Part shown: one piece after another, positions 1-8,135 of the stretch | Position numbering within the stretch: position 1 is the stretch's first letter | How the letters are laid out: every line of letters starts with the position of its first letter | NCBI GenBank assembly: GCA_964434955.1 | Contig: CAYSXI010000003.1 | Span: forward strand, 28,082-92,081 | DNA: 64,000 nt | DNA from: JANQLU01 sp964434955 | GTDB taxonomy: Bacteria; Planctomycetota; Planctomycetia; Pirellulales; Pirellulaceae | Direction of reading: 5' to 3' | Notes under the pieces: model-generated | Databases searched by the model: none | What the model was told of the DNA's origin: nothing | What the model saw: only the letters and a program-made list of their open reading frames with translations | Made by a program: the position numbers and the translations under genes

Positions 1-967
1 CCATCTCTCCACCACCAGTTGCGGTCACCTGGTGAAGAATCAGCTCCAGGATTTTCCCCAGTGGAAAAATATCCGCACTGCAACCGAGTTTGTCATGCGG
101 GAGATTGAATTGCTCGGGAGGCAAATATCGAAAGCGATCAATGTCTTCGGCAGTCATTTCATTCGAATAGCGCTCATCACAGAACAAGCCGGTGTCCGTA
201 ATGACAATTTCCTGTTCGCGGGTCACAAAGATATTGGAAGGTTTGAGATTACGATGCAATTTCTGCATCTGATGAAGATACTCGAGGGCATCCAGAATCT
301 TGTGAAAGAGCTTCATTGCGGTACGAATTGGCCGCGGTTTCACAGACAGCCATTGGTTGAATGTTTTGCCGTCGATGACCGGCATCGTCATGAAGCCTCG
401 GTAACCCTCCCAGCACCCATAGTCCAGAATCGGTACAAACGACTTGTGTTCAATCGATTGCATGAACGCCGCGTCGCTTCGAAATGTTTCCAGCTGGGAC
501 CAATCATTGGTGACTGCCTCGGAAGTGATCTTTAACGCTACGGCTTCCCGTTTTTCGTGATCGTAGGCCAGGTGAACTTCGCCAAACGCTCCGCTTCCGA
601 TTTGCTTTGACAGCACAAATCGATTTGTTTTGTTGGATTCGATCGTATCGAGCCCGGGAACTTCCTTGCGAAACTTCTCGATGATTTCATCAATGATCGA
701 TTCTTTCTTACTCATTTCTTCGCGAATCGAAAGTCGGTCTTTGCGCTTCGAGTCAGGCTGGACTGCGTCCCGCAACGAGCTCTCAAAAAAATCAGGCTTG
801 AATTCCTCGAGACGAATCTGGCATTGCCGGCAGCTTGCGACGTGGTTGGCGATCGGGTCAATCAGGCGCTCATTGAGCTCGCCGCGATCAAAGGAAATCA
901 GGATATGCTCCTCGGGACAACCCTGGAAATATTGAATGGAGGATTCCATCGAATCGGAGAGGTTCAT
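1..967 (-). CDS. Zinc-finger Ser/Thr kinase-like protein (probable pseudokinase), C-terminus cut by window edge
   Basis: About 322 residues are visible, reading leftward off the window. Residues 1-60 contain an HxxxCxxC motif (HVASCRQC) like the zinc-binding anti-sigma finger. A Hanks-type kinase domain follows with a good glycine loop (GSGAFGEV) and the ATP-binding lysine (AVALKI). The catalytic loop reads HRNLKPSN instead of HRDLKPxN, so the general-base Asp is Asn, and the metal-binding DFG is DTG. A P+1 element (PPEQF) is kept. The start at 967 lies 17 bases after the stop of the upstream sigma-factor gene, so the two are probably co-transcribed. Planctomycete ECF sigma factors are often paired with such kinases, which suggests a role in controlling that sigma factor (inference). 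The altered catalytic residue makes it more likely a binding or scaffold protein than an active kinase. Confidence 0.85.
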   Translation of the reverse strand, partial: MNLSDSMESSIQYFQGCPEEHILISFDRGELNERLIDPIANHVASCRQCQIRLEEFKPDFFESSLRDAVQPDSKRKDRLSIREEMSKKESIIDEIIEKFRKEVPGLDTIESNKTNRFVLSKQIGSGAFGEVHLAYDHEKREAVALKITSEAVTNDWSQLETFRSDAAFMQSIEHKSFVPILDYGCWEGYRGFMTMPVIDGKTFNQWLSVKPRPIRTAMKLFHKILDALEYLHQMQKLHRNLKPSNIFVTREQEIVITDTGLFCDERYSNEMTAEDIDRFRYLPPEQFNLPHDKLGCSADIFPLGKILELILHQVTATGGGEM

Positions 968-984
968 TTCAACTTTGCCCTGAA

Positions 985-1587
985 TTAAAAAAGGCCGGCG
1001 AATTCCGCTTTCAACTTTTGCAGGATTCGACATTTGACCTGGTAAACAACATTGGGATTCAATCCCAGATCCGCGGCGACTTCTTTGGGTTTGCGTTCGT
1101 GCACGACCACTTCGACAAATGCTCGATAGTGTTTGGGGTTCGTGTTCGACTTGATGATGTCCAGGGCGCGCTGAAAGAGTACGGCGATATCATCCCGCAA
1201 ACTTTCTTCATCATCCTGCTGATCAAAGGCGATCTCGTTGAACCAACGGCCACTTCCGCCCGCTGCTTTTGCCACACGCTGACGCGAGTAATTCACCAAG
1301 GTGTTCCGTGTGATCGTGCGAATCCACTTTCGAAACATCTGTCCTGGTTCGTCTTTTCGAAACTTGTTCAGCTTGGAAACCGCCAACAACAACACATCGT
1401 AAGTCACGCAATCCGCTTCGGCGTCGTCGAGCCCCGACTGCCGACACCATCGAAGTACCAAAGGGTAGTACAGTTTGACGAAACGCGACCAGGCTTCGGG
1501 ATTCTGCGCGGCGGCACCAGCGAGCAATCCCAGTGAAGTCTGAAATCGTTCGTCGACCGATGGTTGGCTGTTTTCTTCTGGATTCAT
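985..1587 (-). CDS. RNA polymerase sigma factor, ECF-like (sigma-70 family)
   Basis: This 200-residue protein has the two-domain layout of ECF sigma factors. An N-terminal region 2 (about residues 30-105, with FRKWIRTITRNTLVNYSRQ near its end) is followed by a C-terminal region 4 helix-turn-helix (about 150-198, VAADLGLNPNVVYQVKCRI). The linker is acidic (DQQDDEESLRDD). It would direct core RNA polymerase to a specific promoter set. I chose the ATG at 1587 because the reading frame extends further upstream only through a stretch unlike the family N-terminus. The next gene downstream is the zinc-finger kinase-like protein, 17 bases away, which is probably its regulator (inference). The target promoters cannot be read from this window. 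Confidence 0.88.
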   Translation of the reverse strand: MNPEENSQPSVDERFQTSLGLLAGAAAQNPEAWSRFVKLYYPLVLRWCRQSGLDDAEADCVTYDVLLLAVSKLNKFRKDEPGQMFRKWIRTITRNTLVNYSRQRVAKAAGGSGRWFNEIAFDQQDDEESLRDDIAVLFQRALDIIKSNTNPKHYRAFVEVVVHERKPKEVAADLGLNPNVVYQVKCRILQKLKAEFAGLF

Positions 1588-1704
1588 GAATCTTGCGCTG
1601 ATTGCACCGCCGCTGCCCAAATGCGTTGAAGCTAAGGCTAACATGGCAAATGTTTCCGCAAGATGCAATTGAATGAAATGAAGTCAAACAAAGATTTCCC
1701 GTAA

Positions 1705-2613
1705 CTACTGATCGGGTCGCTTGTCCGCTGCAACGATTGGCGAATCGATGTGGTCCCAGAGCTCCCAGAGCACTCCGGTTCCCGTCCCGTCTCCACGAAA
1801 TCGAATGATTTTGTTTTCCTGCCTCCGGTTCAAGCACTTGATGGTGTCATGAAGCCGTCGCTTCGGACAGATATTCCCCTGCGGACTTAATGGATCGTCG
1901 ACTCGTCTCGGCCAGCCCTCTTCTTCGAAGGCCATCAAAACCCGTTCCTGGTTGGAAGCCGCCCAGCGGAACTTCTTTACGATAATGTCACCAAATTTCA
2001 GGACGTGGGTATCAAAACTGAATGAGGGTTTTTTGATGACTTTCGTTTTCGGGTTTTGCGAGGCAGTGCGCCGACGGAGAATCTCCTGTTCCAGGAAGCC
2101 CAAAAACTTCTCGCCATTTTCTGTCAGCACGAATGCATCCTCGTTGGCGGCTCCCGGCTGAAATTCAAATACCGTTTCCGTGCCACGGGGCATCAAACTT
2201 CGCTCGATCAGGCCTCGATGATAAAGCCACCGAAGTTGATATCCGACGATGCCCTTTTGAAGCAGTTCCGTAAGCGCAACGGCAAAAAGATCGATCGACT
2301 CATCGCATTTGATTGCCGTCCGTTTCGCGTTGCGGAGGTGAATCAGCGATTGAAGAATCCCCTCGCCGGGCCCCGGAATTTCCATTGCCAGTTCCACAAC
2401 TTGATGCTGGGTCAATGGCTGCTTCTTGTCAGCTCCGTTGACTTCGAATCGGCTCTTGGTTTCCAAGATTTGCAGGACTGACGTTTTCGGATGGGCCAGG
2501 CTGTTTTTACTGGAAAGATTGGCTTGTGTTGAACTGGAGCGTCGTCTTTTGGTCATATTCCCGATGTCCGAAATCATTGGATGATGGCGGCTTCCAGCAA
2601 AGTCCATATTCAT
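1705..2613 (-). CDS. Conserved hypothetical protein with winged-helix-like C-terminal domain
   Basis: A protein of 302 residues, rich in basic residues at the N-terminus (MTKRRRSSS at residues 19-27) and with no signal peptide. The middle part looks like a winged-helix fold (LTENGEKFLGFLEQEILRR). The C-terminal 100 residues carry the pattern NQERVLMAFEEEGWPRRVDDPL followed by KRRLHDTIKCLNRRQENK and a GDGTGTGVLWE ending, which I recognise as a recurring element of uncharacterised planctomycete proteins. The start at 2613 has a GAGAGAG ribosome-binding sequence about five bases upstream; a later ATG at 2559 is possible. A DNA-binding role is an inference from the fold pattern only. It is followed, about 118 bases on, by the sigma-factor gene in the same direction. 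Confidence 0.7.
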   Translation of the reverse strand: MNMDFAGSRHHPMISDIGNMTKRRRSSSTQANLSSKNSLAHPKTSVLQILETKSRFEVNGADKKQPLTQHQVVELAMEIPGPGEGILQSLIHLRNAKRTAIKCDESIDLFAVALTELLQKGIVGYQLRWLYHRGLIERSLMPRGTETVFEFQPGAANEDAFVLTENGEKFLGFLEQEILRRRTASQNPKTKVIKKPSFSFDTHVLKFGDIIVKKFRWAASNQERVLMAFEEEGWPRRVDDPLSPQGNICPKRRLHDTIKCLNRRQENKIIRFRGDGTGTGVLWELWDHIDSPIVAADKRPDQ

Positions 2614-2957
2614 TGGGCTCTCTCTCGATATGGGGCAAAATTTCAAAGCAGCTTTTTTGCTGCCACTTGCGACACCAGGTAGAACGAAAAGATCTTCCAA
2701 GATTCTGGCGCAACACAGCTGCCGAGAACCCACAAAGCATTCCTATCAAAGGACTTACGGAAAATATTTTTTTCTCAATGCATCGCAAATGCCTGGTAAG
2801 AATCGCGAAACACGCTGGGGAACCGCCAAACGAGCCGGTAAATAGGTGTTCTCTCTATAGGCGCGATGCATCGGCAGCCGGGAATGTTAAAATCGGCGGT
2901 TTGCTGAAAAGTTCAGCGTTCTCTCAAGAAATGTCGATCGATCCTGGAAAAGGAACT

Positions 2958-5123
2958 ATGACTCAACCCACTAAGCTCACGGTCCTCGCCATCACGGTTT
3001 TTGGACTGGTCTCTCAACTGCCGATCTCGGCGCAGAAAATGAATTACCCCGTTACTCAAAAATCGATCGTTCTCGATACCTACTTTGGCGTTTCGGTCGC
3101 CGATCCCTACCGTTGGCTTGAAGACGACGTTCGGGAATCGGATCAAGTCCGTCGCTGGGTGGATGCTCAAAACAAGGTGACGTTTTCTTATCTGGAAGAA
3201 CTCCCTTTTCGTTCTGACATTGAGAAACGGCTGACAACACTTTGGAATTACGAACGATTCGGGGCCCCGTTCAAAGTCGCCGACAAATACTACTTCTCCA
3301 AAAACAATGGCCTGCAAAACCAATCGGTTCTCTACCGAATGGACTCGCTGGATGCCGAGCCAGAACTTGTCCTCGATCCCAATGCTTGGTCGAAGGATGG
3401 CACGGTCGCGTTGGGCGGATTGTCATTCAGCGATGACGGACGATACATGGCGTACGGCATTCAGGACGGCGGTTCCGATTGGCGTACCTGGCGAATCAAA
3501 GATTTGAAAAGCGACAAACTGCTGGATGACGAACTCAAGTGGCTCAAGTTTGGGGGAATCAGCTGGCTGAAGGACGGAAGCGGATTTTTCTACAGCCGCT
3601 TTCCTGCTCCCGACAGCGGCGAAAAGTTTCAAAGCACGAACTTGAACAACCGGATCTACTTCCACCAAATTGGCACACCGCAAAAAGACGATGTCCTGAT
3701 TCACAAAGACGATGAGCATCCGGAATTTGGGTTCATTCCTTCGGTTACCGAAGACGGTGACTACCTGGTGATTACCGTCTGGAAGGGAACCGACAATCGC
3801 TACCAGGTCTACTACAAGTCGCTTAAAGATGCGAACGCCAAAATTGTTCGCCTGATTGATAACTTCGAACAGGAATATTCCTTCATCGAAAACTATGGAA
3901 GCACGTTTCTGTTCAAGACCAACTTGGACGCGCCGAACGGCAAAGTCATTGCCATTGATGTCGACAACGCCGATCGAGCCAACTGGAAAACCGTTGTTCC
4001 GGAAGCCAAAGAAGCGTTGTCGGACGTCGGCCTGGTCAATCACACCTTGATCTGCGAATACCTCAAAGACGCCAAAACGCAGATCAAAATGTACGATCGA
4101 AACGGAAAGTTCGTTCGCGAGGTCGAATTTCCCGGGATCGGTTCAGCCGGCGGATTCGGTGGCAAAAAAACCCACAAAGAAACGTTTTACTCCTTCTCAA
4201 GTTTTGCGACGCCTCCAAGTACCTTTCGATACGACATGGAATCGGGCGAGAGCACGTTGATTCGACAGGCCAAGGTCGCATTCAATCCGGAAGACTATGT
4301 CGTCAAACAGGTCTTTTACAAAAGCAAAGACGGCACCAAAGTCCCGATGTTCATTGCCCACAAAAAGGGCATCCAACTCAACGGCAACAATCCAACGCTG
4401 TTGTACGGCTATGGCGGTTTCAACATTTCACTGACGCCCGGCTTCAGCGTGTCTCGTCTTCAATGGATGGAAATGGGTGGCGTATTTGCGATGCCCAATC
4501 TTCGCGGTGGCGGCGAGTACGGCGAACGTTGGCACAAAGCCGGTACCAAGACTAGCAAACAAAACGTGTTTGATGATTTCATTGCCGCCGCTGAGTATTT
4601 GATCGAGAACAAATACACATCGAAGGACAACCTTGGCATTCAGGGCGGAAGTAATGGCGGGTTGCTGGTTGGGGCTTGCATGACCCAGCGACCTGACCTT
4701 TACGGAGCCTGCCTTCCCGCCGTCGGCGTGATGGACATGCTTCGGTTCCAGGAGTTTACGGCCGGGCGATATTGGGTCGACGATTATGGAAGTTCCAAAG
4801 GCAGCAAAGCGGAGTTCGAAGCCTTGCTGAAGTATTCGCCCTATCACAACTTGGCCGAGGGAACCAAGTATCCGCCCACGCTGGTCACGACCGCCGACAC
4901 GGATGACCGTGTGGTGCCAGGTCACAGTTTCAAATTTGCGGCTCGACTCCAGGAATGTCACGAAGGGGACAATCCGGTTCTGATCCGAATCGAAACCCGC
5001 GCGGGCCATGGTGCCGGCAAACCGACCTCGAAACAAATCGAGGAAGTTGCCGATCAATGGTCGTTCCTTGTAAAGCATCTTGGAATGCAACCGAAAATTC
5101 CGAGCAGCAAAGACAAGAAGTAG
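2958..5123 (+). CDS. Secreted prolyl oligopeptidase (S9A family)
   Basis: A 721-residue serine peptidase that would cleave after proline in short peptides. A signal peptide (about residues 1-25, ending ISA) indicates export to the periplasm. The seven-bladed propeller occupies roughly residues 80-450 and the alpha/beta-hydrolase domain the remainder. The family marker VADPYRWLEDD is at residues 47-57. The catalytic triad is visible: Ser565 in GGSNGG, Asp in DDRVVP (about 650) and His in RAGHGAG (about 685). Length matches the family. I chose the ATG at 2958 because AAGGA sits five bases before it and a signal peptide follows directly; the open frame continues upstream to 2526 but overlaps the divergent gene. 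A strong terminator follows at 5130. Confidence 0.95.
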   Translation: MTQPTKLTVLAITVFGLVSQLPISAQKMNYPVTQKSIVLDTYFGVSVADPYRWLEDDVRESDQVRRWVDAQNKVTFSYLEELPFRSDIEKRLTTLWNYERFGAPFKVADKYYFSKNNGLQNQSVLYRMDSLDAEPELVLDPNAWSKDGTVALGGLSFSDDGRYMAYGIQDGGSDWRTWRIKDLKSDKLLDDELKWLKFGGISWLKDGSGFFYSRFPAPDSGEKFQSTNLNNRIYFHQIGTPQKDDVLIHKDDEHPEFGFIPSVTEDGDYLVITVWKGTDNRYQVYYKSLKDANAKIVRLIDNFEQEYSFIENYGSTFLFKTNLDAPNGKVIAIDVDNADRANWKTVVPEAKEALSDVGLVNHTLICEYLKDAKTQIKMYDRNGKFVREVEFPGIGSAGGFGGKKTHKETFYSFSSFATPPSTFRYDMESGESTLIRQAKVAFNPEDYVVKQVFYKSKDGTKVPMFIAHKKGIQLNGNNPTLLYGYGGFNISLTPGFSVSRLQWMEMGGVFAMPNLRGGGEYGERWHKAGTKTSKQNVFDDFIAAAEYLIENKYTSKDNLGIQGGSNGGLLVGACMTQRPDLYGACLPAVGVMDMLRFQEFTAGRYWVDDYGSSKGSKAEFEALLKYSPYHNLAEGTKYPPTLVTTADTDDRVVPGHSFKFAARLQECHEGDNPVLIRIETRAGHGAGKPTSKQIEEVADQWSFLVKHLGMQPKIPSSKDKK

Positions 5124-5129
5124 CAACGA

Positions 5130-5162
5130 AACGCGGGCCGGAAAACTGGCCCGCGTTTTTTT
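5130..5162 (+). terminator. Rho-independent terminator after prolyl oligopeptidase gene
   Basis: A perfect 10-bp stem (AACGCGGGCC with GGCCCGCGTT) closes an 8-base loop and runs into a T tract. It lies seven bases after the peptidase stop codon and directly before the next start, so the two plus-strand genes are probably separate transcripts. Confidence 0.9.
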
Positions 5163-5173
5163 ATGGAGTCATC

Positions 5174-6265
5174 ATGCTTTTCAATTTACGCCGGGGTCTG
5201 GGATTCGCCGTCGCTTGCCTGCTGCCATTCTCGGTCTTGGTAGCGCAAGACGCTTCGAATTCGATCAAGGTTGAATGGACGAAGATCGACGCCAGTGCCG
5301 ATGTTGGTTTTCGCGGAATGTCGACGGTGGGCAAGAACATCGTCTGGGTCAGCGGCTCCCGCGGTACGGTGCTTCGCTCGATCAACGGCGGAAAGACCTT
5401 TGAAAACGTCTCGGTTCCCGATTCCGAAAAACTCGATTTCCGCGACGTTCACGCCTTTGACAAAGACAATGCCGTGGTCATGAACGCGGGTTTCCCCGGG
5501 GTCTTTTTCCGAACTTCCGACGGCGGGAAGTCTTGGAAAAAAGTTTACGATGACCAACGCGAAAAGATTTTTTTTGATGCGATGGATTTTTGGGATCAAA
5601 AAAACGGCGTCGCTTTTGGTGACCCCATCGATGGCCGCATGGTCATCCTGTTAACCAACGATGGTGGGAATCGCTGGAAAGAAATCGATCAAAGTTCGCA
5701 GCCCAAGATGGAAGAAGGACAGGCCGGTTTTGCCGCCAGTGGAACTTGCCTGGTTGCCGGCGGCAAAGCTTCCATTCTTGTTGCGACCGGCGGTGGAACC
5801 GAGGAACAGGATTTATCGAAATCCAAGATCATCACTTCATACGATCGTGGAAAATCCTGGAAGAACCTCGAAGTCCCGATTCCTCGGGGCCCCAGTGCAG
5901 GAATGTTCTCGCTGGTTGCCATGAACGCCAAAGAAATGGTCGCCGTGGGAGGAGACTACCGGAAACCGGATGACGTGAAAGGAAACTGTGCCTTGACCCG
6001 CGACGGAGGAAAAACTTGGCGTGCCATCAAGAAACAAAATCCAAGTGGTTTCCGCTCCTGCGTCGCATTCAATGGCAGCCAGAAAAAACCAGTCTTGATT
6101 GCATCGGGAACCAACGGCGTTGATCTTTCCCTGGATTCCGGAGCAACCTGGAAACGGATCGACCAACATCCGTCCAACGTGATTCAGTTTTCCAGCGACG
6201 GCAAAACCATTTATTCGGCCGGCCCCAAAGGAAGCCTGTTTGTCGGGCGAATCGTGGAAAAGTAA
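5174..6265 (+). CDS. Secreted BNR/Asp-box repeat protein (YCF48/photosystem-stability-factor-like)
   Basis: A 363-residue protein with a signal peptide (about residues 1-24, ending VLVAQ). It carries five Asp-box repeats of the form S/TxDxGxxW: TSDGGKSWKK, TNDGGNRWKE, SYDRGKSWKN, TRDGGKTWRA and SLDSGATWKR. These mark a beta-propeller of the BNR/sortilin/YCF48 type. The ATG at 5174 has GGAG six bases upstream. Function is unknown; such propellers serve as extracytoplasmic binding or assembly scaffolds. The acidic residues that define a sialidase active site were not recognised, so I do not call it a sialidase. It starts just after the terminator of the peptidase gene. Confidence 0.85.
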   Translation: MLFNLRRGLGFAVACLLPFSVLVAQDASNSIKVEWTKIDASADVGFRGMSTVGKNIVWVSGSRGTVLRSINGGKTFENVSVPDSEKLDFRDVHAFDKDNAVVMNAGFPGVFFRTSDGGKSWKKVYDDQREKIFFDAMDFWDQKNGVAFGDPIDGRMVILLTNDGGNRWKEIDQSSQPKMEEGQAGFAASGTCLVAGGKASILVATGGGTEEQDLSKSKIITSYDRGKSWKNLEVPIPRGPSAGMFSLVAMNAKEMVAVGGDYRKPDDVKGNCALTRDGGKTWRAIKKQNPSGFRSCVAFNGSQKKPVLIASGTNGVDLSLDSGATWKRIDQHPSNVIQFSSDGKTIYSAGPKGSLFVGRIVEK

Positions 6266-6316
6266 ATTTCCGAGGTTGGAAATTCACCCTGGTTGATTTT
6301 TTGAGCGACCCAAAAA

Positions 6317-6517
6317 ATGATTCAAATCCTTGCGGTCCTTGCTGGAATTGCAGCCATTTACACCGGTGGATTCGCGATCGCGAAAAAGAAGATTGCCCTT
6401 ACCAGCAAACAGCCGTTAACGGGAACCGCCGCAGTCATCACTGGCTCAATCGCGATCGCGGCGGGAATCGGAATTATCCTGTTTGCGGTGATTGGCATTC
6501 CGATGCTGTTGCGTTGA
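6317..6517 (+). CDS. Small two-helix membrane protein, hypothetical
   Basis: A 66-residue protein consisting of two hydrophobic helices (about residues 3-23 and 38-64) joined by a short basic loop (KKKIALTSK). Both helices are rich in Gly, Ala and Ile. The spacing to the BNR protein (51 bases) allows co-transcription. I recognise no family. It could be a small membrane-protein partner, but nothing in the sequence says of what. Confidence 0.6.
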   Translation: MIQILAVLAGIAAIYTGGFAIAKKKIALTSKQPLTGTAAVITGSIAIAAGIGIILFAVIGIPMLLR

Positions 6518-6632
6518 ACCATTCTGATTCGTCATGGCATCGAATCGAAGTGGGTAATGGCAGAGCGTGGTCGGGTTGGAGCCTGCTCGTCGTCTTCAGT
6601 GCGTGTCTCTGCAACTCAGCGAATCAAAGAAT

Positions 6633-8135
6633 TCAATCAATCAATTTGCCGCTGAGAATTTGATTGGCAATCGATTCGATGTCCAGCGCGATGGACCGAT
6701 CTTCCTGAATGAATGCCGAAATTTCACGCAGCTTGGCGTGCAACGATTCAATCGCTTGGCTACTTTTTAGCGGCCTCCGGAAATCAACACCTTGGGCCGC
6801 GCATAACAATTCGATCGCGATAATGTTTGCCGTATTCCGGTTCATCTCGAAAAGCCGGCGAGCGGCAAACGTCGCCATGCTGACATGATCTTCCTGGTTC
6901 GCACTCGTTGGCAAACTGTCTACCGACGCCGGGTGGGCCAGCGATTTATTTTCGCTTGCCAAAGCACTCGCGGTGACTTGCGGAATCATGAACCCCGAAT
7001 TCAACCCACCTTCTTCGATCAGAAACGGAGGAAGTTCGCTCAGGTGTTGGTCGATCAACAGGGCAATCCGTCTCTCGGCCAACGACCCAATCTCGGCAAC
7101 CGCCAACGCAAGATTGTCTGCCGCAAAAGCCACCGGTTCCGCATGAAAGTTTCCACCGGACAAAATGTCCTGATGATCGGAGAACACCAAGGGGTTGTCG
7201 GAAACCGCGTTCGATTCGCAAATCAAAACTTTTTCAACATAGTTGATCTGATCCAGGCAGGCACCCATCACCTGTGGCTGGCAGCGCAGCGAGTAAGGAT
7301 CTTGAACTCGCTCGCAATCGACGTGCGAAAGTCGAATTTCGCTTCCTTGCAACAGTTCCCGATACATTCTGGCACAATCGGCTTGTCCGGCGTGCCCGCG
7401 AACTTCGTGAATCCGCGCATCAAAAGGCGCGTCGCTTCCTTTGGCTGCGTCCACGCTCATGGCACCCGCATGGATGGCGGCGTCAAATACGAGCCTGGCT
7501 TGCCACAATGCGCCTAACGCCAAGGCCGTGGAGACTTGGGTTCCATTCAGCAAAGCCAGACCTTCTTTTGGCTGCAGTTCCATCGGCTCCCAGCCAAGTC
7601 GCTCCAAGTGTTCCGCCGCAGGAACCTTGTCCCCGTTCTCGGAGAGGAAAAAACCTTCGCCTAAAACGGTTTGCGAAAAGTGAGCCAGGGGAGCCAAGTC
7701 GCCGCTGGCACCGACCGAACCTTTGCAGGGAATCCAGGGAAGACAATCTTCGTTCAACATTTGCAGAAGGCGTTCAATCAACTGGGGACTAACGCCGGAA
7801 TGTCCCTGGGCGAGACAATTCACTTTCAGCAGAAGCAATAAACGCACAACGTCTTTTGGCAGGGGCTCGCCGACCCCGGCCGCGTGCGAGGAAACCAGGT
7901 TTTTCTGGAGCTGCCGCAGCTGGTCCGCGGGAATTCTCGTATTGGCGAGAAGGCCAAATCCCGTATTGATTCCATAAACAGTTCGGCCTTCATCGAGGAC
8001 GTTTCGGACCGTCTCGAACGACTGGGCAATTCGGTTGTGGCAGGAAGCATCGAGGCTGACGTTGACTTTCTGCGAAAGTGCCAAACGGATGACATTCCAT
8101 TCAAGCTCGCCGGGGACCAGGCCAATCGAGTTCAT
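6633..8135 (-). CDS. hutH: Histidine ammonia-lyase
   Basis: A 500-residue enzyme that deaminates L-histidine to trans-urocanate, the first step of histidine breakdown in the cytoplasm. The MIO prosthetic group forms from Ala143-Ser144-Gly145 in GSVGASGDLAPL, which is intact. The catalytic Tyr lies in YGINTGFG (residues 54-61). Length and motifs match the family along its whole extent. Its start overlaps the stop of hutU by four bases (8132-8135), which implies translational coupling in a hutU-hutH operon. It is part of a complete five-gene hut locus, with the other three genes divergent on the plus strand. Confidence 0.98.
   Translation of the reverse strand: MNSIGLVPGELEWNVIRLALSQKVNVSLDASCHNRIAQSFETVRNVLDEGRTVYGINTGFGLLANTRIPADQLRQLQKNLVSSHAAGVGEPLPKDVVRLLLLLKVNCLAQGHSGVSPQLIERLLQMLNEDCLPWIPCKGSVGASGDLAPLAHFSQTVLGEGFFLSENGDKVPAAEHLERLGWEPMELQPKEGLALLNGTQVSTALALGALWQARLVFDAAIHAGAMSVDAAKGSDAPFDARIHEVRGHAGQADCARMYRELLQGSEIRLSHVDCERVQDPYSLRCQPQVMGACLDQINYVEKVLICESNAVSDNPLVFSDHQDILSGGNFHAEPVAFAADNLALAVAEIGSLAERRIALLIDQHLSELPPFLIEEGGLNSGFMIPQVTASALASENKSLAHPASVDSLPTSANQEDHVSMATFAARRLFEMNRNTANIIAIELLCAAQGVDFRRPLKSSQAIESLHAKLREISAFIQEDRSIALDIESIANQILSGKLID

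Noticed and set aside
2526..2957. Upstream in-frame extension of the prolyl oligopeptidase
   Set aside because: It overlaps the divergent minus-strand gene and lacks family sequence; a clear RBS and signal peptide place the start at 2958.
5174..6265. Sialidase assignment for the BNR protein
   Set aside because: Asp-boxes alone do not define a sialidase; the catalytic Arg triad and Tyr/Glu could not be identified.
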